Source: Acidobacteriaceae bacterium
Lineage (GTDB): Bacteria; Acidobacteriota; Terriglobia; Bryobacterales; Bryobacteraceae
Assembly (NCBI GenBank): GCA_019246575.1
Contig: JAFAQG010000995.1
Coordinates: 1-11,676 of the forward strand
Direction: 5' to 3'
DNA length: 11,676 nucleotides
The position numbers and the translations under genes were made by a program. This document shows positions 1 through 6,622 of this stretch, piece after piece; position 1 is the first letter of the stretch, and every line of letters starts with the position of its first letter. The notes beneath the pieces are model-generated. The model worked only from the letters and a program-made list of their open reading frames with translations. It made no database searches and was not told the origin of the DNA.

Positions 1-1300
1 CGAAATACTGATCGACCCGTTTGCTGATTGCATCGTGGCTGTACCGTTCCGTTGCATGGTACTGATAATTGAACAGCCCGGTTATAGAGCTTCCGGGCAA
101 GTTCGGTGCAGGATAGTATTTCAGCACGGCCAATGCGATGGGATTGATTTGGCTCTGGGGAATCATATTGTTCGTAAATTGCTGCCGTGTCGGCACGCCG
201 TTCACGATTTTGCTGCTGAATGGATCGTAGATCCTGATGAGTTGCGGCTGGCCGTTGATCAAGGCCACGGTATGCGAGAAATCACCGCTTAGCTGGGCCG
301 CTGTCGGCACGCTTGTCAGCTGATTTATAGGATTTGACTCCCGGCGTCGTTCATAGGTCGAAAAGAAAAACGTCTTACTCTTGCCGTAATACAGCTTTGG
401 AATCCAAACGGGTCCGCCTAGACTATATCCATACTGATGACGTCGTAAGAACGGTCGTGGGATATTGCTTCTATTGTTCGTGAAGCTATTGGCGTTGAAA
501 GCATCGTTTTGGTGGAAATCATAAGCTGCGCCGTGATACTCATTTGTACCGGCTTTGGTGAAGATATTTACTGTTCCGCCGCCGCTGCGTCCGAATTCGG
601 CGGAATAGCTTGAAGTTTCCACGCGGAACTCCTGGACCGAGTCCTGGGGCGGAACGATCACGACTCCGTTAAAGTCGCCGATGGTATCGGCCGAGCCATC
701 GAGCAGCACCTCATTCATGGACGAGCGCCCGCCTGCGACCGAGAACTCGGAATCGAAGACATTTCTGCTGGCCCGGGCCTGGCCGACGGTGGGATTGGCG
801 ACGATTCCCGGGATTGCCCGCACAAGTCCCATGACGTCGCGCTCCGGAAGCGGGAAATCCTGCACGAGACGAGTCTCCAACGTGCTTCCTACGCCGCTCG
901 ATTCCGTCTGCAGCATGGGCACATCGCCGGTTACGTCCATTACTGTCGCCACGCTTGCCGGGCTCATTCTGAAATCGGCGGTAACGGTTTGGTTCACTTC
1001 GAGCTTGATATCCCGGCGGATCGCCTTTTCCAATCCCGGCGCTTCGACGGTTATCTCGTAAGTGCCAGGTAACAAGAGCGGGACATCGTAGACGCCGTTT
1101 TGCGCCGTCGCCGTCTTTTTGGTGACGTCGGTCTGAATCTCATGAACAGTTACGGTCGCAGACGGTATACTCGCACCCGAAGCATCCGTGATGGTACCGG
1201 TTATCCGGGCATTGAATGTCTGGCCGAATGCACCTGCAGAAAAAAGGTAGACAAGAAGGACGGCGCTGTGGACTGCGTTCAGATGTCGAATTGGCTTCAT
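1..1300 (-). CDS. TonB-dependent receptor, Oar-like, N-terminal part (partial, runs off left edge)
   Basis: Outer-membrane receptor of the type that takes up large or scarce substrates (often glycans) using TonB energy. The minus-strand frame is open from the ATG at 1300-1298 to the window edge, giving 433 residues. Residues 1-26 form a signal peptide (basic start, hydrophobic core, likely cut after AFG). Residues about 31-113 are a carboxypeptidase-regulatory-like beta-sandwich domain (ITGTITDASG, NGVYDVPLLLPGTYEI). Residues about 120-260 are the plug, with FSVAGGRSSMNEVLLDGS and SYSAEFGRSGGGTVNIFTKAG. The first barrel strands follow (FFFSTYERRRE, 311-321). Family members usually exceed 1000 residues, so well over half lies outside the window. 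The ribosome site is weak (CCGGGG just upstream). The gene is divergent from the secreted protein at 1399, with 98 bases between them. The substrate cannot be read from the sequence. The family call is firm. Confidence 0.93.
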   Translation of the reverse strand, partial: MKPIRHLNAVHSAVLLVYLFSAGAFGQTFNARITGTITDASGASIPSATVTVHEIQTDVTKKTATAQNGVYDVPLLLPGTYEITVEAPGLEKAIRRDIKLEVNQTVTADFRMSPASVATVMDVTGDVPMLQTESSGVGSTLETRLVQDFPLPERDVMGLVRAIPGIVANPTVGQARASRNVFDSEFSVAGGRSSMNEVLLDGSADTIGDFNGVVIVPPQDSVQEFRVETSSYSAEFGRSGGGTVNIFTKAGTNEYHGAAYDFHQNDAFNANSFTNNRSNIPRPFLRRHQYGYSLGGPVWIPKLYYGKSKTFFFSTYERRRESNPINQLTSVPTAAQLSGDFSHTVALINGQPQLIRIYDPFSSKIVNGVPTRQQFTNNMIPQSQINPIALAVLKYYPAPNLPGSSITGLFNYQYHATERYSHDAISKRVDQYF

Positions 1301-1398
1301 ATGACCCCGGTTACCCGCACTTGCCGCGATGCGAGCAGAGGTATTCTGCGCGCGTATCGGGCCGGAAACAGGTCTATCATGGGTCAAACACGCTGTCA

Positions 1399-2544
1399 AT
1401 GGCGCTACGACAGGTTGTCGCCGGCCACGCTCTCGTGTTTGCCGGTTGTTTGTTCGTGGCGAAAGGCGTTGCGAGTGAAAGCTGTCAGGCTCCGCAGCGA
1501 TTGGTTTCGGCGCTGCGGAACAGCACGCGCGGGAACATCGTAAACATCTCCGGGCTTGCGATGAACCGCTGCCCCGAACTCCCGTTAAGCGGTACGTGGT
1601 CGGGAGGTGCGCTGATCTTTTCCGATTCGCCCGAATCCCCTTCGATGCGTGGCGTTTTATACCGAGACGCGACGCTCGCTGCAACCACCGCGGCGACACC
1701 CAATCGTATTTTTGTGTATCACGTCAACGGGCGCGCCATGGGCCCGATGACATTCGCTATGGTTCTAACGAATTTGGGCGCCAAGACGGGAATTCTGAGC
1801 GTTAGCAGGCATGGCGTAGCCGAACCGAGTCGCGACTACATCGATTGTGGAAGAACGGCTTTCGAGCGTTTCCTGAACTCGAGCCTCGGAAATGAGATCG
1901 CTGTTCCGGCCGGGGCGACAGTCGAAATCGATAAGCGGTTCGATCTCATCCGCGAATCGCCGCAGGATTTGGCACACGGGATATGGGGCTATCAATTTAA
2001 TCAGCGGCATCAAATTACGATTTGTTCGCTGTTTCCGGGCGATGACCCGGTCACGGTCTGCCCGAATCTTAATGTTTTGGCGCGTGACCAAGATCATGCG
2101 AGAGGAACATTTCCGCATTCGGATCGAATCTACCGATCTAAGATTGGCTTACTAAGCAGCATGCAACAAGTCCGCCTGGGCGGTAACACTACCGCTGATC
2201 CGGACGCTCAAGGCATAGATCGCACTGACGGCAGCCCTATGCGTCTACGAGGGAATTACGGGATTTTGTACCGTATGAACTTTGTGGGTTCGAGTAGCAT
2301 GCACGATTTCGCACTGCTGATCAGTCCGCTAGGCGGTGCATGGGGCGGCGTCATCGAGTTGCTACGAGAGAATCAGCGGAGGGATGTGATTCGAATGCCA
2401 TCGCAAGCGAGTTCGATCGAGAGCAGCACAGAGGCCGTGATCGGAGGCACATATGGACTCACGAATGGCGCCGGGATTTCCTTGCGGTGGATGCCCTGCG
2501 GTGGCTCATCGTTTCCTGTGCGGTTGGTTGCTGTGTCTTACTAG
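1399..2544 (+). CDS. Secreted protein of unknown function
   Basis: I do not recognise a named domain. The 381-residue product starts with a clear signal peptide (residues 1-26: MALRQ, then hydrophobic VFAGCLFVAKGVA, likely cut after VAS), so it should act in the periplasm or outside the cell. The frame stays open upstream to an ATG at 1216, but that start would bury the signal peptide behind 61 charged residues and overlap the receptor gene start, so I chose the ATG at 1399. No good Shine-Dalgarno site precedes it. The stretch VYHVNGRAMGPMTFAMVLTN followed by SRHGVAEPSRDYIDCGR resembles, from memory, an exported protein family often labelled 'copper amine oxidase' in Firmicutes; this is a weak, unverified likeness. 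The body looks beta-rich with Gly/Ser loops. The 3' end faces the DUF4434 gene tail to tail, with 17 bases between stop codons. Confidence 0.75.
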   Translation: MALRQVVAGHALVFAGCLFVAKGVASESCQAPQRLVSALRNSTRGNIVNISGLAMNRCPELPLSGTWSGGALIFSDSPESPSMRGVLYRDATLAATTAATPNRIFVYHVNGRAMGPMTFAMVLTNLGAKTGILSVSRHGVAEPSRDYIDCGRTAFERFLNSSLGNEIAVPAGATVEIDKRFDLIRESPQDLAHGIWGYQFNQRHQITICSLFPGDDPVTVCPNLNVLARDQDHARGTFPHSDRIYRSKIGLLSSMQQVRLGGNTTADPDAQGIDRTDGSPMRLRGNYGILYRMNFVGSSSMHDFALLISPLGGAWGGVIELLRENQRRDVIRMPSQASSIESSTEAVIGGTYGLTNGAGISLRWMPCGGSSFPVRLVAVSY

Positions 2545-2561
2545 AGTAAACGGGGCTAGAC

Positions 2562-3623
2562 TTACGCAGTGCGATGGTGCGAAGAGTTTAGCCAGCGAAC
2601 GTAATCGGTGTAGAGTTTTGTAGATTCCGGTGGACCGGCGAACGCTGCCGATCCGGGTTTGTTCATCAGGCCAAGATACTGGTAAACGAGAACGGTATCG
2701 ACCCAGGGCGAAACAGCCTCGAGCTGCCGCAACACGCGATCGAACGACGCTGAAGTAACTGGGCTGTGGTAGACCTCGCCTTCGAATTCGAATATTTCAA
2801 CATCGGCCCAAATCGCCGCCTTGGGTACGCGGGTATGAGCCTTGTGCAATCGCTCATAGAACACGGCCGTCTCCTCGACGGTTGATTTCCGAACGCCGAC
2901 TTCGTCCTGATAAGCAACGATATCTACGTCCATGGATTCTAATTGCTTGACATACTTATCGTCTGCGGCCGCGACTCGAGTGCCGTACGGGGCAATAAGT
3001 ATGCGCGCGCCTGGCATTAGTTGACGGGCGGCTTTGGAACAGGCGTTGACATATTGAATAAATTCGTTCGAATAGTAGGGATTGATAAATGCTTCATTCG
3101 GCCAATACCAGCCATAGAAACTTCGGTGATGACCGTAAAGCTTTGCGAGCTCCTCAATTGCCTGCAGCCGCTTTCTGGCAGCAATGGGATCTGAAACGAT
3201 CTTCGGATCGGCCCAGTCGCCGTAAAATCCTCCGCCTATGAAGAACTTGACATTGTACTTATCGGCGGCAGAAAGCACGGTGTCGATGGGATCGGAGCAA
3301 GCGAGACGCCACGGCGGAAAAGTCGACGTTTTGTAAAACGCGCGGTAATAGAGCGCGGTGGCCATCAGCACGAGATACTGCAGCCCCGCTTCCGACATCT
3401 CCCGGATCTTGGCATCCCACTGCGCACAACTGAAGCAAGCACAAGCAGGGTTCCAGTCGACACCCTCTACAGTTGCGTGATGCTGAAACTCGAACCAGCT
3501 ACCGGATATCGCTTTAACTTTCGGATCGCGCATGGGCGGCAGCGATGCTCCAAGCGCTGCAGTGGCTGCACTCAATTTTGAGATAAATTGCCGGCGGCCG
3601 ATACCGTTTACGCTTCCGTTCAT
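2562..3623 (-). CDS. Tat-exported DUF4434 (glycoside-hydrolase-like) protein
   Basis: Predicted exported TIM-barrel protein of the DUF4434 group, which is related to glycoside hydrolases but whose reaction is not established. Residues 1-29 are a twin-arginine leader (GRRQFISKL, then an Ala-rich hydrophobic core). The barrel follows: SGSWFEFQH (40-48), MSEAGLQYLVLMATA (76-90), FYGWYWPNEAF (169-179), ILIAPYG (208-214), VDIVAYQDEVG (233-243) and IWADVEIFE (271-279). Acidic residues E177, D240/E241 and E276 lie at strand ends, where catalytic acids of such barrels usually sit; that role is inference. A Cys cluster CACFSC (61-66) is unusual. The 353-residue length fits a complete protein. Its ATG overlaps the stop of the NanE-kinase gene as ATGA, so translation is probably coupled. 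It is the last gene of the three-gene unit. A likely role is cleavage of an oligosaccharide whose sugar feeds the upstream permease and kinase. Confidence 0.85.
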   Translation of the reverse strand: MNGSVNGIGRRQFISKLSAATAALGASLPPMRDPKVKAISGSWFEFQHHATVEGVDWNPACACFSCAQWDAKIREMSEAGLQYLVLMATALYYRAFYKTSTFPPWRLACSDPIDTVLSAADKYNVKFFIGGGFYGDWADPKIVSDPIAARKRLQAIEELAKLYGHHRSFYGWYWPNEAFINPYYSNEFIQYVNACSKAARQLMPGARILIAPYGTRVAAADDKYVKQLESMDVDIVAYQDEVGVRKSTVEETAVFYERLHKAHTRVPKAAIWADVEIFEFEGEVYHSPVTSASFDRVLRQLEAVSPWVDTVLVYQYLGLMNKPGSAAFAGPPESTKLYTDYVRWLNSSHHRTA

Positions 3624-5245
3624 GCCGACGCTGCCGCTTTGATGTTGTCGAAAAAGACAGCCGCTGCCCCCAACACGCCACTGTAATAACCGAGTGGAGA
3701 TGGCCTGATCAGAATCTTTCGCATCGCCCAGACGGGAACAAGAGCGGCTAATTCGCGCTGTAGCGTGCTGAGAAGCACAGGATTATCTTCCGTCAATCCG
3801 CCGCTCAAAATGAGAGCCTCTGGGTCGAGCAGTTGAATGATGGACGCACAACCGTGCGCGAGTCGGGTTGCAAGCTTCTGAATTGCGGCGATTGCAGGCG
3901 GGTTCCCCGAGTTCGCCGCTGCTATCAACTGCCGAGAATCGCTGAACTCGTCATTTGCGTACCGCAGCAGCGCACGGGCGTTCGTGTAAACCTCCAGACA
4001 TCCGCGTTTGCCGCAGGTACACGGCTCGCCATTGGGCTCGAGTGTCATGTGACCGATGGCATTCGCAAAGAAATGCGCGCCCCTGTTCAGTCGGCCGCCG
4101 ATGTAGCAGCCGCCGCCCACGCCGGTGCCTAATGTAATGCAAACAAAATTGCGCAGATTTTTGGCGACACCGAAGTATTTCTCTGCTGTGGCCGAGGCGT
4201 TGGCATCGTTTTCCACTGCCACCTGCGTGTGCAGTGCGGACGCGACCTCGTGTGCAATCGGCGTGCCCGTCCAGCCCGGCAAATTCTCTGTTGCGTACGC
4301 AACCGTACCGCTGGTCGTGTCGATCCACCCGGCAGTGGCAATCCCAATTCCGGCGGGTTTGTAACCGAGTTGGTTCGAAGTTGTCAATGCGTCGCGCGCA
4401 ACTTCGATGAGATGGGCCAGTAACGTGTTCCGTCCGGCATCAGCAGGAGTCGGTACGGAGCGTCCGAACATCAGATCGCCTTTTTGTGAGACTAAGCCGA
4501 ATTTCGTGTTCGTGCCGCCGAGATCGACAGCGATGGCAGAACTGCCGGCGTGTGAGTGGGAAAACTCGTCTTCGACGGCGCGCGCAAAGGTTCGCGTAAT
4601 CTCGCGAGGGCGCGTAATTACAGTGCCGATGACGACAGCGAAAGCGCCGTTCGCTATTGCCAAACGCGCCTGGTCGCGGTTGTCGATCTTTCCCTCGGCG
4701 ATCACGGGAACCGGCACGGCATGAACGAGCTCGCGGATGAACTCCGGTTCGAAAGCGTTAACGCACTCCGTTTCCGGCGTGTATCCGCGGAGCGTAGAAA
4801 GAACGGCATCGGCTCCGGCTGCTGCTGCGGCAATCCCTTCATCAATGGTTGCGACGTCGGCGAATACCGGAACGTGCAATTCCGATCGGATGCGGCGAAG
4901 CCTTTCAAAGGCTCCATATCTCTGGCCACGAACACTGCAGTCGAGAGCAATGATATCGGCTCCTGCGCGCGTTAACTCCGCAGCCGACTCGAAAGACGGC
5001 GTAATCAGCACGGCACCATCGCGATGGATGGACTTGTGGATGCCGACGACCGGCAAGCTGACCGACGACCGGATCGCGCGAATGTTTTCGGGGCTATCTG
5101 CCCTAATTCCGGCGGCTCCACCCAACTCGGCCGCAACAGCAAATTTAGCCAGAAGATCGGGAGCGCAGAACGGATCGCCCGCTGAAGCTTGGCAAGAGAC
5201 AATGAGCCGGCCCTCAAGATTGCGACAGATCTGAGGTATGTTCAT
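3620..5245 (-). CDS. nanEK: Fused N-acetylmannosamine-6-phosphate 2-epimerase / ROK sugar kinase
   Basis: Cytoplasmic bifunctional enzyme of 541 residues. Residues 1 to about 222 are NanE, which converts ManNAc-6-P to GlcNAc-6-P: RLIVSCQA near the start, GIHK with K71, VLITP, AGADIIALD, STLRGYTPE, VIAEG with E184, and VVIGTVITRP. K71 and E184 match the lysine and glutamate placed at the active site of NanE. Residues about 235-541 are a ROK kinase: phosphate loop DLGGTN (241-246), VENDAN with presumed catalytic base D347, LGTGVGGG (372-379), and the zinc motif with H399, C409, C411 and C416. Kinase on ManNAc is inferred from the fusion; glucose or GlcNAc are alternatives. The frame extends to 5347, but the ATG at 5245 forms an ATGA overlap with the permease stop and begins exactly at the NanE fold, so I use it. 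The stop overlaps the DUF4434 start in the same way. NanE-NanK fusions are known but uncommon. Confidence 0.92.
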   Translation of the reverse strand: MNIPQICRNLEGRLIVSCQASAGDPFCAPDLLAKFAVAAELGGAAGIRADSPENIRAIRSSVSLPVVGIHKSIHRDGAVLITPSFESAAELTRAGADIIALDCSVRGQRYGAFERLRRIRSELHVPVFADVATIDEGIAAAAAGADAVLSTLRGYTPETECVNAFEPEFIRELVHAVPVPVIAEGKIDNRDQARLAIANGAFAVVIGTVITRPREITRTFARAVEDEFSHSHAGSSAIAVDLGGTNTKFGLVSQKGDLMFGRSVPTPADAGRNTLLAHLIEVARDALTTSNQLGYKPAGIGIATAGWIDTTSGTVAYATENLPGWTGTPIAHEVASALHTQVAVENDANASATAEKYFGVAKNLRNFVCITLGTGVGGGCYIGGRLNRGAHFFANAIGHMTLEPNGEPCTCGKRGCLEVYTNARALLRYANDEFSDSRQLIAAANSGNPPAIAAIQKLATRLAHGCASIIQLLDPEALILSGGLTEDNPVLLSTLQRELAALVPVWAMRKILIRPSPLGYYSGVLGAAAVFFDNIKAAASA

Positions 5246-6312
5246 GAGGTGAGCTTCGAGGCCGCTGCGCACAGGATAATTGCGGCCAACAGGACCGAGA
5301 TGCCCTGGTACATACGGCGCCGGGCCAGCATTGTGACGCCGCGCCACTCACCGAGGAAGATGCCGGCGAGATTTGCAACCAATAAACCGGTCGCTAAACT
5401 CAGCGGCCATCCAACCGAAGGACCAAGGTTGCCCAGCTTCGGAGTTGCAGCACCATACAACAGAATGCTCCCACCCCATAACAGACCCATCGCGATGCTT
5501 CGCAGCCAGGACGCGCGTAATCGTTCGCTCTTGAGCCAATTGCCTGTGATCTGCGGCGAGCCGGATCGAGTCGCGACGCCGGAATCGGAAGTGGTAAGCA
5601 GATGCGCGGTGCGGTTTCGCATCATCAAAGACGCACAATACACGATGTTAGGAATTGCACCCGCCCCCAGCATCAGGAGCCAAATGCAGTTCGTCGCACT
5701 CTCGCGCGAGTATCCGAGCGACACGCCCGTGTTCGCGATTGGCTGTGCGAGTGTGTAGCCGATGTTGAAAACTGCGGACATGACTCCGGCGATTCCAGCG
5801 AAGATGTACCCGGAGATCGAATTCGAAGTCGCCCGCATCTCGTCTGAGCTGTTATCGCGCAAGCGTGCTGCGTTTCCACAAAATACAACACCAATGATGA
5901 AGGCTAGAACGCCTGCGAATAAGACGGACACGCTCAGCGGCGACACAGTTGGATGCATCATGAAGAGCGGTACGAGCGAGCCGAGCGCCGAGCTGATGCC
6001 CAGCACGAGACTGTTTGCAACCGAGACGCCCAAGTGGTGAACGCTGCGGCCAAAACAAATAGCACCGAAGCCCCAACCGAATCCGAAAATGGAGGCGCTT
6101 GCGAGAGTCGCGGCCGGCGACTCGGAGAAGATAGCACGATAGCCAGGCACCGTTGTTGCAACCGTAATCGATGGCATCGCCCAGCATGAAGTCAGGATAA
6201 AAACGAACCAGATATTCTCCCACTTCCAGCGCGATTCCAGTTTCATTGGGGCCGTGAAGAGGCCGTTACACATGCCCGAAAGGAGAGCAAACAGTATGCC
6301 CGTGCGAATCAT
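5242..6312 (-). CDS. RhaT-family sugar:proton symporter
   Basis: Inner-membrane permease of 356 residues in the drug/metabolite-transporter superfamily, related to the L-rhamnose-proton symporter RhaT. The N terminus has the family pattern: LLSGMCNGLFTAPMK, then WKWEN and IWFVF. About ten hydrophobic segments are visible, including ASIFGFGWGFGAICFG, VANSLVLGISSALGSLVPLF, VLFAGVLAFIIGVVFCG, GYIFAGIAGVMSAVFNIGY, MGLLWGGSILLYGAAT, GLLVANLAGIFLGEW and ISVLLAAIILCAA. The frame is open to 6450, but those 46 extra residues are not membrane-like and overlap a dehydrogenase remnant, so I start at the ATG at 6312, which matches the usual RhaT start. No Shine-Dalgarno site is visible. No rhamnose catabolic gene is present. 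The stop codon overlaps the NanE-kinase start, which suggests that the imported sugar is a substrate of that enzyme, perhaps an N-acetylhexosamine. The family is secure; the substrate is not. Confidence 0.88.
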   Translation of the reverse strand: MIRTGILFALLSGMCNGLFTAPMKLESRWKWENIWFVFILTSCWAMPSITVATTVPGYRAIFSESPAATLASASIFGFGWGFGAICFGRSVHHLGVSVANSLVLGISSALGSLVPLFMMHPTVSPLSVSVLFAGVLAFIIGVVFCGNAARLRDNSSDEMRATSNSISGYIFAGIAGVMSAVFNIGYTLAQPIANTGVSLGYSRESATNCIWLLMLGAGAIPNIVYCASLMMRNRTAHLLTTSDSGVATRSGSPQITGNWLKSERLRASWLRSIAMGLLWGGSILLYGAATPKLGNLGPSVGWPLSLATGLLVANLAGIFLGEWRGVTMLARRRMYQGISVLLAAIILCAAASKLTS

Positions 6313-6385
6313 AAGAGGTGAGCCATAAGTCGTCCACCAACGATTAGAACCACATTCGAAGATTAAGTGGAAGGGTCGGGCGGTA

Positions 6386-6600
6386 TTATTTGGCCGCCGC
6401 TCGCTTAAATGTCTCGTAACTATAGCAACCGACCGCGCTCGCGCCACCATCTATCGTCACTATCTGGCCCGTTATGAAGCTTTTATTCTGACCCGGGAAG
6501 CTATATGGCGGCTCGGAACACACGTGCAATAGGCGCCGGATCTCGGCGTTTCGGCTGCCCGGCATGGCGAACGGCCGCGGATCCAATGAGGATCAGCGAA
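6386..6600 (-). pseudogene. C-terminal remnant of a short-chain dehydrogenase/reductase
   Basis: The minus strand encodes NKSFITGQIVTIDGG followed by about 17 more residues to a TAA at 6388-6386. This is the conserved C-terminal end of classical SDR oxidoreductases. Just upstream the expected 'GQP-EEIA' helix appears in two pieces: RHAGQPK in one frame and AEIRRLL in the next. They join near 6550 if one base is removed, so a frameshift is likely. Nothing resembling the Rossmann fold or the YxxxK active site is present; the DNA further upstream is the 3' end of the fucosidase. It is therefore a truncated, non-functional relic rather than a 66-residue gene. Its presence between the fucosidase and the permease suggests that a deletion or insertion brought the two together. 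Confidence 0.6.
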
Positions 6601-6622
6601 AGACAATGGGTTTCATGATGCG

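Noticed and set aside
35..1061. Plus-strand open frames at 35-292 and 681-1061
   Set aside because: They lie opposite the TonB-dependent receptor, whose minus-strand translation is strongly family-like throughout; the plus-strand products show no domain.
1216..1398. N-terminal extension of the secreted protein
   Set aside because: It would place 61 charged residues before a good signal peptide and overlap the receptor start.
2545..2561. Possible bidirectional terminator between convergent genes
   Set aside because: Only 17 bases; CTAG occurs on both sides but there is no GC-rich hairpin or T-run.
5246..5347. Extended start of the NanE-kinase protein
   Set aside because: The extra 34 residues read antisense-like sequence inside the permease gene; the ATG at 5245 forms an ATGA junction and begins at the NanE fold.
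4737..5758. Plus-strand frames of 165 and 189 residues (4737-5234, 5189-5758)
   Set aside because: Antisense to the NanE half and the permease, both of which are clear; the products look like composition-driven shadows.
6313..6450. Extended start of the permease
   Set aside because: The added residues are polar, unlike RhaT starts, and overlap the dehydrogenase remnant.
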